Assembly: GCA_004794655.1 (NCBI GenBank)
Contig: SMMW01000149.1
Location: 2,418,001 to 2,482,000, forward strand
Source: Marisa cornuarietis
Taxonomy: Eukaryota > Mollusca > Gastropoda > Architaenioglossa > Ampullariidae
DNA: 64,000 nucleotides
Reading direction: 5' to 3'
Shown: positions 20,864-33,147 of the stretch, piece after piece
Numbering within the stretch: position 1 is the stretch's first letter
Layout: each line of letters begins with the position of its first letter
Program-made: the position numbers and the translations under genes
The notes under the pieces: model-generated
What the model was told of the DNA's origin: nothing
Database searches by the model: none
The model's input: the letters and a program-made list of their open reading frames with translations, nothing else

Positions 20864-21799
20864 TCTTTATTCTTAGGTAAGGCGACATTTTAAATAATAG
20901 CAGCTGTTATTATTAAAGACTTGCCTAAGCACTATGGAGAACCACAACACAAAGGAAACCAAAAAACTCATGGACTTAGGTCGGTTCGAAACCCACTGTT
21001 GAGACCGCCTCTAGTGCTAACTCAACATCCATGCGCAGCTCTGCATTGTTACCAGTTTAATCATTTCCCCAGGTGTTGTGTTCACAAAGTATTCTAAAGG
21101 GTGACAAAAGTGGGTGGTTCATCGACTCCATCGATAGTGTCGCTTGGCGATGCTCTGCCACTGCAAACGTGAGAGGTCTACGCGGCTGCCACAGCCTCCA
21201 CGCCCGAAGGGGGGGGGAAACACCGAGGCAAAGAGTGTACAGACCACTCACAACGCTGGGCCGTGTGCTGAGCTGTAGTAAACATAATGGATGGTGCAAA
21301 CGTAACAGAGCTGGTTGTAGGGTAAGAAGGGATTGAGTGTGGTTAGGGGCGAATTTAGGGGAGGATTAAATTTCAGTTGGGGTGAGGATATTTTTCTTCA
21401 AGCCAGTGGCTAAGGCTGTAACATGGCCATTTAGGCACGACCTCAATGTTGACTAGATAACCATTTCATGCTTACACTACGCGTACGCAGGCCCGTACCA
21501 GATAAACACATCAGACTACGTTAAAAGTTGTATATACCCAGAGTCTCGTGTGTTGTTAGAGTCATTTCTATATTAAAAAATAGGATAAAACATTGGAAAC
21601 AATTTTCTGCATTGTCAGTGATGCCCCGGGACAATGCCCTCCTAACAGCCATCAGAAAATTTATCTTACACTCTACACGGAACCGACCCGTACATGATTG
21701 CACTAACTTGTTGCCGAGGTTGCATTGGTTATCTCAAAGCTAAGCTGGGATCGTAGCACCGGCGAGATAAACAGAAAAAATAGCGCGACCGAGACGCGA
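20864..21799. other. Anonymous DNA, locally CpG-containing
   Basis: A GC-richer block at 21120-21330 includes an ATGGATGGTGCAAACGTAAC reading frame of a few codons followed by GGGTAAGAAG, a donor-like site. This is too short to call an exon. Nothing else is recognisable. Confidence 0.4.
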
Positions 21800-22010
21800 T
21801 CTAAGCCTAGGACAGGCGGTCATTAATAAGAACCGTGGCGCGAAGGTTCGATACCCGTGTAGCGCAGCTGTTGGGAATAGGGTACCTAACTCCACAAGCA
21901 GCTAGGAGGGTAAGGTACCGAGTGGAAGGGAAGATGGGTACCTCCCCCACAAAAAGCTTGGACCCCCCTTCCTCAACAATCAAAAGATTAGGGGACTATC
22001 TTTACTTATT
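21800..22010 (+). mobile_element. SINE family B copy
   Basis: A partial tRNA-like head with a B-box-like GGTTCGATACCC (21845-21856) is followed by the family-B body: GTTGGGAATAGGGTACCTAA, GGGTAAGGTACCGAGTGG, GAAGATGGGTACCTCCC and AAAAAGCTTGG. It ends with GACTATCTTTACTTATTTTT, the family 3' end. Confidence 0.7.
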
Positions 22011-22440
22011 TTTTATCCAATGAATAATCTATAGCATTTTATTTGAATATTTCTCCTGCTGTCTCCGAATACGCCTTTACTAAGGCAACAAATCGCAAAT
22101 AGTTGAACGGGTTATTTATCTTTATTATCCCTGCGATGCTTTCAGCTCAAGAAAGTAAATTTGAAACTGCACTACCCTGAACACTGAGAAGCAAGATCCT
22201 GGGTTATTTTGGACTGACACCACTATAACATAAAACAGAGCTGGCATCATTATGTTGTAAAAAAAAAAAAGGATTCTACGGAATAACTGCCATAGACACT
22301 GTCAAGGCCATGTGCAAACGCGAACACCGATGAACTGCAACCGGATGTTGCCTGCTCGCTACTGAGCCACTCAGAACGCACTAAACATCTCTGCCACGGT
22401 AATTAACTGTGAAACTGGAGACAGGTCTATTGTTCCCTGT

Positions 22441-22643
22441 ACCTGCCTTAGCAGGATGGGACTATAATTTTGCCCACAATCACTTGCGCTGAGGTCGTCT
22501 TTTGTTTTGTCATTACGTGATACCATCAGCCATCCACGAAAAGAACTTTGTATCCGTTTTGTCTCCTCGATCATTCTGTTCAAAATACAAACCTTCGTGC
22601 AAACCTTCGCAGGCGTGGCGAAAGCGATTGGCATAGTCGCCAT
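22441..22643 (-). CDS. Candidate first coding exon of a host gene
   Basis: On the minus strand CTCACTATGGCG opens a frame (MATMPIAFATPAKVCTKVC then ILNRMIEETKRIQSSFRGWL and DKTKDDLSASDCGQN) that runs at least 68 codons and meets a strong donor-like site, CAG/GTACAG, at about 22441. Just upstream lie a CRE octamer, an AP-1 heptamer and an ETS-type site, which is what makes this frame stand out from background. Earlier donor-like AAG/GTTTGT sites in the frame would give a shorter exon. The peptide resembles no family I know. It could be a chance frame. Confidence 0.3.
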
Positions 22644-22645
22644 AG

Positions 22646-22722
22646 TGAGTCAAGCTGTGACGTCACAATCCACAGACTTCTGCAACCTTGCCGCTGCCTG
22701 CCAACAACCGCAGACCGGATGT
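22646..22722 (-). promoter_or_regulatory. Candidate TATA-less promoter: ETS, CRE, AP-1 sites
   Basis: Within 77 bp are TGAGTCA (22646-22652, AP-1 consensus), TGACGTCA (22658-22665, full CRE) and ACCGGATGT (22714-22722, ETS-type). The ATG of the candidate exon follows directly on the minus strand at 22643. Clustering of perfect consensus sites next to an ATGGCG start is suggestive of a housekeeping-type promoter, but transcription is not shown. Confidence 0.35.
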
Positions 22723-22724
22723 AA

Positions 22725-23920
22725 TGCGCATAAAACAAAGACCGAGACACAACGACTGAGTTGTTTCCATCGCATTCAAACGTCACTCAAACTGAGAATT
22801 CTCTCTACTGAACGCACAGGTGAATTTACACCGAGATGGAGGTTTAGTTTAAGTGTAATGTCATTACCCACTCCGGTCTTTTAATAAAAAAAAATCCAGC
22901 CCAACCTAAGGGTTAAGGTGAGTAACAAATGGATTTTTTTTATTCAGTAAATACAGTTCACTTGGCATCACGCAACCCTTTCATTCTTAAATTCAAGAGA
23001 CAAGAGTAGAGATAGAGGGAAGGAGAGGGAGAGAGAAAATAGAAAAAAGGCGTCCACACGTCGACATATACCTTTACAAACAATTTTACCCAACTATACA
23101 TTGGAACTTGCTATGCAATATATATATATATTAGAATTACCATTTATAAACACTTTCCAATACAAGCCAAATGTTTTTTAAATCCTTTTTTTCCCAGATA
23201 CAACCTTATGATACGCAGACACTCGGATTTTGCTGTTTATGCTGGAAAATGCTCTTCTGAGCTTCTGTTTTGCTCTTTTTATGAGTTAGTGAGTGAGTAA
23301 AGCATGTGTAACAAAAAGCTAAGTGCTTACCGCCCCTTGCCACCTTAAAGGAAATGAGGTGTTGTAGGACGTCCCCGCTCTGGCCCCAATGACACTAGCG
23401 TTTTCTTGCTTACGAAAAGAACAATAATACCAAACAATAATAATCTCAAAATTCTCTCCCACCCAGGCGAACAAAATAAAATAAAAGGCCTCTCATCTTC
23501 TCTCCATATCGGAGATGGAGCAAAATTTAGGGTGTGTGCAAGACCCCCAGAGTACAGATGCCCCTGTAGTTAGTCAAGTATGAATGATCTCTTGCGCAAG
23601 CTTGAGCCCAAAGTAGGTCAGGAATTTTTTCTTCCCAACCATCACATATCTGGAAATCGATCTTATCGACCCTTGATCCGAACCATTCCTTCCCCCGCTA
23701 CCGTCTCCATCCTACGCTCTAGAGTCTAGAGCTGTGACTCTGTCGCATGTTCTGTGGTTGAACACCTGGTTAGTCCGTTGCCTGTAAACACAACGACTTC
23801 CAATATATTCCACGCAATAGACTTCAGTGTAATGTGGACATAACCCACTCACCTAGCGTTGGTTTCAAAAGGAGAAAAAACATTTCAGCGCGAACAACTG
23901 TTCCTTTTTATTTAATCTGG
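22725..23920. other. Anonymous DNA
   Basis: No gene recognised. It holds an (AT)n at about 23119-23131 and a purine-rich stretch at 23000-23050. Confidence 0.5.
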
Positions 23921-23924
23921 TTGT

Positions 23925-24250
23925 TAATAATAATAATAATAATTTGTAAAGCGCGAGCACAACGACCTATAATCGAAAAACTACAAACGAACTGACAGAC
24001 AACCACACAATAAACACAATCGTCAGCAAATGAAGGGTTCAGTTGAAAACATGATCGAAGATGAAGACCTGAGGAGTGAGTGGAATAGACGAATAGTAGT
24101 CTTGATTTTGAGAGATGTTTCTTAGAAACCTAGGTTTTGAAGACGGACTTGAACGCTTGAAACGTAGAAGAAAACAGGACAGAAAATTCCAAACAGTTGG
24201 GGATGAGCAGGAGAGTGAGAGAGAGAGAGCTTCTGCCGAATTCTACCCAC
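23925..24250 (-). mobile_element. L2-like 3' end copy
   Basis: Minus-strand sequence ends in GCGCTTTACAAATT and an (ATT)n tail (23925-23952), the same type of terminus as the L2-like element at 12185. The preceding 300 bp (GAATTTTCTGTCC, CAAGCGTTCAAGTCCGTC) reads like the end of the ORF2 tail and 3' UTR (FKRSSPS frame). The rest is missing. Confidence 0.6.
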
Positions 24251-24842
24251 CCACCAACCCCCGTCTAGTGCGTGGTACATAATCGTCAGTTTGGTTTCTA
24301 TTCTAGTTAGATGTGGTAGTTTTGATAGCGCTTATAAATAAATCAGGTGACAAGGTTCAGGTGTAAATGGATTCCCTGTCAGACATTAAAGCACCATGCT
24401 TCAGCACTTTCGGATGACGATACTTGAATTTCTTCCTGGTTGTTATCAGTGTTGTTTTTTCAAATACTTGTTGACCGTTCAAGCGTTAAAAGACATTCAC
24501 TAGGACAACAATTGCGAAAGTGCCTCGGTTATCTCTTCCTCTTCGCCTTTGCACTGTGTAATGTTTACTGCGGCTTTGTGATTTGTTTACCTTTTCCTTT
24601 TGCTGTTGGCTATGCGATTTTATTTCTCTTTTTTATTATTTCAGGAGTAAGTTAAGGATCAAGGTAATCAGGATAGACTACGTTTCTCTCTCTCTCTCTG
24701 TCCCCCCCTCACACACACACACACACTTCTCTTGTGTCACTTAATTATTTTCTCAGAACACGTCTGACGCTTTAGTTTCACTCGTCAGTAACACACTGAC
24801 TAACAAGTTCAGTCGACACGAAGCTATCACAGTGGGAGGGAG
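24251..24842. other. Anonymous DNA with (CT)n(CA)n
   Basis: No coding signal. A pyrimidine run and CA tract lie at 24686-24726. Confidence 0.5.
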
Positions 24843-24983
24843 CGAAGGCTATATCGCAGCAAAGCAGCCAGTCCTGTAAGCAGATGTCACATGTAGAGAA
24901 AGAACAGCGTGCCTGAGACGAGAGTTGAACCCAGGACACTTTATTGGTGGCAGGTGCTAACCTTTGCGCCACCGGACCGCCCC
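24843..24983 (-). mobile_element. SINE family A copy with tRNA-like head
   Basis: Read on the minus strand: a head GGTCCGGTGGCGCAAAGGTT with a B-box GGGTTCAACTCTCG, then the body with CTTTCTCTACATGTGACATC, GGACTGGCTGCTTTGC and GATATAGCCTTCGC. The distal GCTGGCTCGGCGTAAAA block is lost. Confidence 0.7.
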
Positions 24984-24989
24984 CCCCTG

Positions 24990-25453
24990 GCTATCATGCT
25001 GACAAAATGTAATTTCCCTCAAGGACGAAAAACAAGATCCGGTATTTTTTTTTATAACATGCAACGACAAAACATCGATCAAAATTAAAAACCTTTCCTC
25101 TCTTAACCTAACCCCAACAATCATTCCATAGACTTCTTCTATGACCGCATCGCCAATACGAAAAAGCTATCTTAGACTTCAACGTGCAAAAGTGTTCACA
25201 GACCGAAATGAATAATATTTCTTCTGCTGACCTGTTGGAAAAGTTTTAATTCACGTGTATGGTTGTTGCATGCCCACTGGGGTCACAAATGCCCAGGGCA
25301 GAATATCCTGCTCGAGAAACAGTTTTTTTTTTGTTGTTTATTATTATTATTATTATTTTTTTTTTTTTGCAAAGCAGTAGCCTTACTCTTACTGCGGCAG
25401 GAATTAGAACTAAATGCTGAATGTGTCTCCTTGAACTCGCCGACACTGTGTAG

Positions 25454-25489
<36 letters not shown>

Positions 25490-26600
25490 GACATGTTTGT
25501 TTGGGTATGTCTATGCATACAGTCAGTGGTGGAGCTAATATGTATAGATAATGTATACGAGAGAGAGAGTGTGTGTGTGTGGCGCATGTGTGGGCGAAAG
25601 GAGAGGAATGTACTTTGTCATCTTCTTATACATTTCATTCTTAAGACTTACATATGTGCGAGTAGGGGCATTAGTGTGTGTGTATATTAAATATATATGT
25701 GTGTGTGTGTGGTAAGTTGGTATTTGTCGAGTAAGTGTCAGCCATCATTAACACATGTTCCTCGTGAAATGCTACGTGACAAATAAATGTCTTCTTCTTC
25801 TTCTTCTTCAGACCCGCAAAAAAAAAAAAAATCCGATGGGAGTTCACAACTCGTTATCGATGAATTTCCCCCTCACCACCCGCCACCCCCAACACCAGGA
25901 CCGGGAAGCGATATATGAGTACATAAGTACTGTGCTATTACAAACGTGCGTAGTTAAGTATCTAATGTTACACAGACACTTCGCACAGGTCACGTGTCGT
26001 TCATCTGTTGTTCTCTGAACGGATGCATTTGCTGCCTCTGTACAGGCTTTGTCTACTTTCACTTCTGCTTTTGCTTCGAACGTATTTTGTTTGACGATAC
26101 TTTGCGTGTCGTCGATGACATCGAAACATCTATTTTGTCACAACTTCAACATTTTTCGCTCATGCCGTTCACTCCCTGTAGAAATTCGATCTTTCGAGTT
26201 CTCATAAAACCTCCAATTGTTTTCGCACCCCCTCCCCTTTTCTATCACTTACTTTTCTCTCTCTCTCTCTCGCTCTCTTAAAACGTTCCACCATACAACG
26301 ATAATGAACTTATTGAAATGCCGACATGTAAAAATGCAGGCAGTACCAAGTTGGGTTCTTATACAGATGTTTTAGTATAAAGAAAGGTTAAAACAATTAC
26401 TGAGATATAAAACTTCTGTAATAGCACAATATATGTCATACAGAATAACTATTGCGCCCTAGGTAATACTTTTACAACCCGCACCAAATGATTCTTTTTT
26501 AAGTCTGCAGTTTTATAGATGAGTGTTTATTTATGCTTACAGATGAATGAGAACGTATGTGTGGATGTGAAGAAACGATCGGCTCACCTTGTGATATTGG
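24990..26600. other. Anonymous DNA with several GT and TTA microsatellites
   Basis: (TTA)n with poly-T at 25334-25370, (GT)n at 25458-25486 and 25570-25580, (CTT)n at 25792-25810 and a pyrimidine run near 26256-26275. No gene is supported; predicted frames are low-complexity. Confidence 0.5.
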
Positions 26601-26646
26601 CAATAATGACCAGATATCAATAAAGAATTTGAGTTCTCGCTCTCTC

Positions 26647-26647
<1 letters not shown>

Positions 26648-26684
<37 letters not shown>

Positions 26685-26694
26685 CACATACATA
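26648..26694. repeat. (CA)n microsatellite
   Basis: About 20 CA units with one G interruption. Confidence 0.95.
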
Positions 26695-26904
26695 CTCGCA
26701 AGCACGCACACACGTACCTGGAGAACGAAATAATTACAATTAAGTGTATGCTTATATGCCATATACTTATATATATCACATATATGCTACATAAATATCC
26801 CACATATGACACACAGATTTACACTCATTCACAAGCACCCACGCATTACTTTCACAAAAACAAGTACAGAGACAGAGAGAGAAGAATAGGGACACACTTC
26901 AGCA

Positions 26905-27330
26905 CCTACCTGAGCTACCATCCTCTGGAGACACAAGTGTAACAAGTCCAGGAATTTCCGCGCGAGAAGAACAGCAAGACGTGCCGACCCCGCGCGGATC
27001 GTGGACCGGTGTTTACAGCGAGCGAGCGAGGAGCGAGAACAGAGGCGAGTGAGAAGGTAGGAACAGTCACGACCACACTCGCCATCGCGACGTCATGTCA
27101 CCGCTCACGTGCTCACACAGTGGGCACGCGACTGACAGGGTCGGGGTAGGACAGCCTTCGCGCGCATGCGCATTGCGGTGTTAGCTGCTTCGTGCTTCTC
27201 TATCCCTGTGGTTCCTAAGGGTATGTGCATGCAGTTCGTGCTACTACCCGCCGTCTCACGAGTGTGCTGACAGCTGTCTTGGTCTCCACGGGTAGGTTAG
27301 CTACGAGAGTGCGGTCTGTGCCTACACCGG
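26905..27330 (-). promoter_or_regulatory. CpG-rich candidate promoter / 5' UTR exon
   Basis: A stretch clearly richer in CpG than its surroundings (CCGCGCGGATCG, GCGAGCGAGCGAGG, CACTCGCCATCGCGACG). It has a perfect NRF1 palindrome, CGCGCATGCGCA, at 27161-27172, a CACGTG E-box near 27107 and CGACGTCA near 27090. On the minus strand the block ends in a near-ideal donor, CTCAG/GTAGGT, at 26910/26909, which would suit a non-coding first exon of a minus-strand gene such as the one owning the 5.5-kb exon. A plus-strand donor-like AAG/GTAGGA near 27055 keeps direction open. The link to any exon is inference. Confidence 0.4.
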
Positions 27331-27462
27331 CTACACGCCTCTCTGTGTGAGTGTGTTTAACGTTTTGCTAGTTGTGGATGAGCGTTATGTGGGTGGGTTA
27401 CGAGAGGAATGTAGAACAAATAGCTCCAACAGCGCAGACAGTCTGGCCTGATATTGGCCCGA

Positions 27463-27720
27463 CATGGAAAATTATCAGCGAGACAGCATAAGTAATGAGA
27501 TCAACAGATGTGATTTATAATGGAAGCCGTTTGCTTTGAAAAATTGCCATAAAAACAGCTGGTGCCATCAAAGATGAGAACTACTGCTATAAAAACAACT
27601 GGTGCCATTAAAGATGGGAACTTCTGTCTTCATCTCTTACCTTTGTTTTCTCTCTCACCTTCTCCAGGCCTTTTCTTTCTTTCCTCTTTCCTTGTGATAT
27701 CCGTGTGTTCAGAAGACAAA
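27463..27720 (-). repeat. Partial copy of unclassified ~870-bp repeat
   Basis: In inverse orientation this matches 44345 down to about 44060: AAAATTATCAGCGAGACAGC, ATCAACAGATGTGATT, AAAAACAGCTGGTGCCATCA with AAGATG, and CCTTTCCTTGTG then GTGTTCAGAAG. A ~45-bp unit around the GGTGCCAT motif is tandemly duplicated here (27550-27615). Confidence 0.65.
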
Positions 27721-27724
27721 CGGG

Positions 27725-30700
27725 CTTTAAGCGGTATGACAAGGAAATTCTTGTACAAATGACTGTCTCGAATAAAATCTCTGAAAACAATTATGCGTAA
27801 ATAAAGAAACTTGCTGTTCACCTAAAAACAAAAAACACAAATGGTTATCCTTCTTCTTTCTGTCAGTTCGTGTAGTCAGTGAAGAATAACGGTTTCTTGA
27901 AGTGAAAACGAATTTAAAAGTATCTAACGTCAAAAATGCTGCTTAAAAAAAAAAAGATTGGTCGGGTTGGCTGCCATATCCACTGAGCTTAACTTGATAT
28001 CTTCACAGGGTGATAAAGAATTAATACCCCTCTTTACACAGCAAAAAGCAAAGAAAGTGAAACTGTAAGCCTCAGTTTGATGGCCAGAACATATCAGTTA
28101 ATTGCTGGACATTGTAGTTGTTTGACGTTCTGAGCGGGGTCAGGAGGGTAACGGGGTGGGGTTGGGAGGAGGAACAGTATATATTTTTCGCCTAGGGTGC
28201 AGTATAGTCTACCACCAGTCCTGATTTTACCAAGCTAGAAGCTACCTAGCTCATCAAGCATTCACGGCGGTCGTGTGACTTGCGAGCCCTTATTGGCCGC
28301 GCTGGGTGGAGCTGGCCTTCTACCACGGTGGCAACCGTTCAGTGGATCTTCCTTACTGGCCGGGGTATTCGCTCTGTGCAGACACAATTAAGGTTCTGTG
28401 TACCCAAGATAGATTAGTCTCAAAGGCATAAAACCAATTTCAACCTGTGCTGTCCGAGAACAGACAAAGTCAGGGTCTAGGCCAATATTTTGAGACTATG
28501 ATTTAAAGTAGCTGGACAAAGGACTGAGTAAGAACTCTCACCCAGACGTTACGGTTCCCCCTCCACCCCCTACCCTCATCCTCCGTGTTCCGATAGAAAT
28601 TGGAATTTTTGTTCATCACTTATGCCCCGTTACATTCAAAACTTTTCCATAAAAAAATAACTCAGTTTGCTAGATATAAAGTTGGAGTGCAAACCATCTG
28701 TGACGCTTTCTTCATCAGTAAAGGAAGTCTGGAGCTACCGGAAGTCTTTGTTCGATCCGTCGAGGACTTGGCCTCCTGGAAAAGACAGCTTCACGAGGCT
28801 TATGAATCATTAAGTGATTAATCAGAGCCATTTAAGTTCAATGCATCGCGGATACACATAGAGATAGTGGACTCACTTTCCCACCCATCCCCGCCCGCTC
28901 TCCAACACTTTCTCCTCATTAACTAGCTCTTTTTTAGGTCACGTGCCTAAGAAAAGTTCCATACCGGCGAACAAAGTCTGAAGTTTTGTCCTTGAGAACA
29001 CGAGCGTTAATAGAACCGCTGGCTTGCGATTGTTTTAAATTCGAGATGGAAATATTTTCTAGGAGACGGAGCAAATCACATAAAATTTGCTTCGCGACAA
29101 CTTTTGGATCTCCTGGGTCACGTGACCAGAACCAGACATCTATTCATTCTGTATTGCTGTAGCTGTAGCTGGTGGGATACTGGGATCCATATGGCCCCAG
29201 TTTCATTCCCCCTACTCATAATACCTTAACTGGGTTCGTATTTCTTGTCCGGAAACAGCAACTATATTCAGCTTCCTGTCAGAAATGTTCCTGTGAATTT
29301 TAATACATTTTTATTCCTTTTCGTTGTGATAACATGTAACCATGTTAAGAAATATTTAGCGCGTTTTAACTGGTTCTCATTGAAATGAAATCTGTTAGCA
29401 TTAGGCAACTTCCGGTTTCGATGCTCTCTAAAGTAAAAGCACAGAATTGCACAACGCGTTTTTGATTGGCTCATTTTTCTTATCCCTTAACGTACAGGTG
29501 CGTAGTAATTTGAAGCAACTTCCTTTAATCATCCACAACTGATGGCAAGCTTCCCCCACAACTTAAATTTCTGAGTAGGGAATCCGACAAGATCAGCTTG
29601 ATAACAAAAAAGCTTTCGGTACGTATAGTGTTTGACTACCGAGAGTAAAGTCGATACACAACATGTTTTCTTTACCGAGACAGCATGGGACGCGATCGTG
29701 TTAGCTGATGCACAGTTCAGCAGATAATTATCCTATAATGAATTCGTCGCCCTGATGCTCATTACCTTATTTTTTTAATGACGTCAGGCAGCAGGGATTT
29801 GGCCTACGCAAAAAAAGGGACAACTTAATGGGACTTTCGGGATATTTGACGCTTCGGCATCTCCTCCCCTATCCGGTAAAGAACAAGCTTAAGTACATGC
29901 TCGATCACCACGTTCCTAGTTTTCGAAGTGGGAGGACCACCAAGACTGCGTCTGCCGACATCACAATTTTTTCACAGGTAACTACGTCACGCTGAAACCC
30001 CTCTGCACTATCACATTTCCGAGGGCACAATTATTTCCGTTTACTGACCCAGCAGCTCTTCCTTTTCCCACACCAGTATTTTTTCTTCTATTATACTTAT
30101 TCTCGGGGTCTCTTTGTTTGAGTTGTGTGTGTGGAATAGTTGGGTGGGGGGTATAAGGGGAAGTTGAGCGACCGAAGTAAGTAGAGGTAAGTAGTTTAAG
30201 GATAATTCTTTTGAAGCGGCACCGGTGTAGTGCCGGGGTAATCTAGCGAACAATGCAGCCGGATACACAACTGCACAATCATTCCGGCCTAACAGTTTTT
30301 TGTCCGTTACTTTAATTTTTTTTAAGTGATCGGGGAGGTCGTTGCCAGGCGACTTGGATCAAGTGCCATATCACGTCACCAAAGTGTCCTGCCGGGAACA
30401 TCTTTTGTGACGTTGGCGTTTTTAACCACCCTCTGGTCACCAAGAGCGCTCGCCTTATCGGTACTTGGGTGATGAGCCTGTTAAGCAAGACTTGTTTGAA
30501 GAGATTTGAAGGACATCAAAACTTCTGAATTTCTTGCGTTCAGATATTCACCCTCTACCAGGACCCGTAGCCATAGACCCACCCACCCCCTCGCATCCTA
30601 CCCTCCACTCCCCAACCTCCTTATCCTCACACCTTTTCCCTTCCGCACAGTCCACAAAAACATCGGGACGATGCTGAGAAGAAAGTGATTAACCTCGCTA

Positions 30701-33120
30701 ACAGTTCTACGAACACAAGAAGGCTTAAGTAATTATATCATGGTTTAATTAGTGCATCTCCCCACACGCAGGCGAGCTCAATGCGCTTCACAAGATGGGA
30801 AGACGTTAAGTAGGATAAATACTCTGAGAGATGAACCTTACTTCCCGCTGGTCGCCAATGGAAACCAACAGAAGGATTGTTCGTGAGTACCGATGTCGGG
30901 GGACTGGATGTTTGTGTCAATCGGCGAGCAAACGATCCTAAAGAACGAGGAAGCAGCAGTCGACAATGGGGTGGGGTGGGGAGGTTCTGGGTGGATGTGC
31001 TCTGGTGGGGTATTCAGCGCAGGTTGACTTTTTGAAAGCGTTTTTTTGCCGACGGGTGGTGTGAACTGGAAATGTGATATTAGTAGGCGGTCATCCGGGA
31101 TACGTACACCCACAGGCCGTCACGCTTGGCTGCAAGTCATCTCGTGGAGTACTTTCTGTCCTCGACAAGCTGCCGGTTGTGCACGAAAGACGTTGGGGAC
31201 GGGGGGCGGGGGGGGGGGGGCGGGGAACTTCGAGGTTTTACAGCGATTGTATGAATTTCCTCTTGCTCAGTAGCCAGTAGTCATTTGCTCTCGTGAGTTT
31301 ACTCCATCTGTCAACCTGTCTAAAACTGCCGGTTTTCGGTGCACTGTTCTCAATGTGTGTGTTCGCGCGCACGCGTGTGTGTGTGTGTGGGTGTGTAACA
31401 TTTGTGTGCGTATATGCATGAATGTGTGTCTACTTATTCAACATTAGTGTGCTCGTCTGTCTATCCAAAATGCCTGTTCATTTACACTTTTCTCAATGCA
31501 TGTGGTGAGGAGGAGGAGGAGTCCGTGCATGATTGTATCCAGTCCAGCTTAAGCTGGTCTTTCTTTTGATGAGCATTTCTAGACTCTTTCTTCTTGTGTG
31601 ATGTTGTAGTAGCCTGAAGCCTGCAGTGGCCACCAGAGCTACCACCTGTATTATTTCTATCCACCAATGCTATCACCATTATTGCCATTATTACCACTGT
31701 TATCAATATTATCACTGTCACTTCTCCTTATACCACAGCAACTCGTACCACGATTACCACTACAATTCTTACTTATACATGTACCTCTTTCTCCGGTGTC
31801 ACCATTACCATTACCACTGACATTACCTCTACCGCTATAGTTCCACTAATATCCTTAATACAAACGGGTGTAACTAAATTATGCTTGCTCGGGATGTGCA
31901 CGCATTCTGTCAACAACAATAAAACGATTGCCTGTTTTGCTGTCTAGGTAATAGTTTGCTGGAAAAAAAATTAAAAAAGACAACACAAAATCCTCTTTCT
32001 AACAGGCTCGACTCCCATCTACTTTCAAAACCACTTGAAACGTACACCAAACACAAAGCGTGCAAACTCTAGGTGGTAAGATGAACACAGCCATGGGAAG
32101 GGGTGAATAACAATTAACACTTAAATACATATAGCAAATTGAACCCTCCCAGGGGTAAATCAAGATTAACTGTTTCTGGTTTCAGCCTATATGTCTTCAT
32201 CAGTCGAACAGTCCAGTAAATTCAATAACGTATATACAGAAGGAGCATTTAGACATCCTTCTTCCACTCCCTTTGATCTACGATTTCTGTAGAATTATGA
32301 GAATAGAAGTCTGGTACTGGCCTGGGGGTCTTTTCTTTCAACCGATAACTGTCATTAATATGCAACACAAAACCTAGCGACGGCCGGGAACATATCTTTG
32401 TGGAATCGGAGCAGGGGTATGCACGGCAACCCGTTTTCCAAGACACGCAGGTACACGCCACCCGGGGTTATGCACGGTGGTCCTGTCCAGTCCTGTCTCA
32501 GAGAGGGGGAAGGGGTGAGGCGGAAGAACCTCGGTTAGACGAGGTTACAGCAAACAGGATTCAGAGGCCCCGGTGGTACACGTGTCACGTGCACGATGAT
32601 CGAGCTCTGAAAGCTCGCTAGTCCAGAGGGTTTTGATTTCCCGCGCTTAGTGAACACGTTTGTTCCTTCAGAGCTCGAGAACGTTCTCCTTAACCCTTTG
32701 TGCCGCCAGTGGTTGAACCCTTCTTGTCTTCATGCTTAGGACATCATATAACAAGTCAAGTTTGGGTCAGACATGGACTGGTCACGGCGCACTATTTTTT
32801 TCAGACTGTTTATTTCTCTTTCACAAAGTGACAGCAAGAAGTATGGTACACAATCTGGTACACATTGAAAATTTGGAAAGAGCGAAAAACAAAGAATAAA
32901 CCAACAACATGCATACACATCCACACACATACACGCATTCTATATAATTGAGCACCGACTTTAACATGGTATAAGTGTACCTGTGCAAATTCACAATGCG
33001 GTAAGGCGGCCTGTTATGACTGTTGCTCACATTCCAATAATTATTCTTATGTTGAGCCTTATCTACCTTGCTTGCGCTCAACCGACTATTAGTTCAGCTG
33101 TTGCAGTCGTTTGTGGCAGC
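27725..33120. other. Long anonymous stretch, no gene supported
   Basis: Frames are short and unfamiliar. One 73-codon frame ending SVEDLASWKRQLHEAYESLSD (28600-28821, plus) looks protein-like at its C-terminal end but lacks a convincing acceptor. A degenerate CCATTA/ACCATTA simple repeat lies at 31640-31840, a poly-G run at 31200-31222, and a GC/GT patch at 31362-31395. A CRE octamer is at 29779-29786. Nothing else recognisable. Confidence 0.45.
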
Positions 33121-33147
33121 CAATTCATCTAATGTAAATGTTATTGT

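Noticed and set aside
21280..21330. Short ATGGATGGT frame ending at GGGTAAGAAG
   Set aside because: Only about 12 codons; cannot be distinguished from chance.
22507..22884. 125-codon plus-strand frame
   Set aside because: It overlaps the candidate minus-strand exon and promoter, has no motif, and its composition is that of a shadow frame.
28600..28821. Possible terminal exon ending SVEDLASWKRQLHEAYESLSD
   Set aside because: The acceptor side lacks a pyrimidine tract and no family is recognised; kept only as a note under the anonymous stretch.
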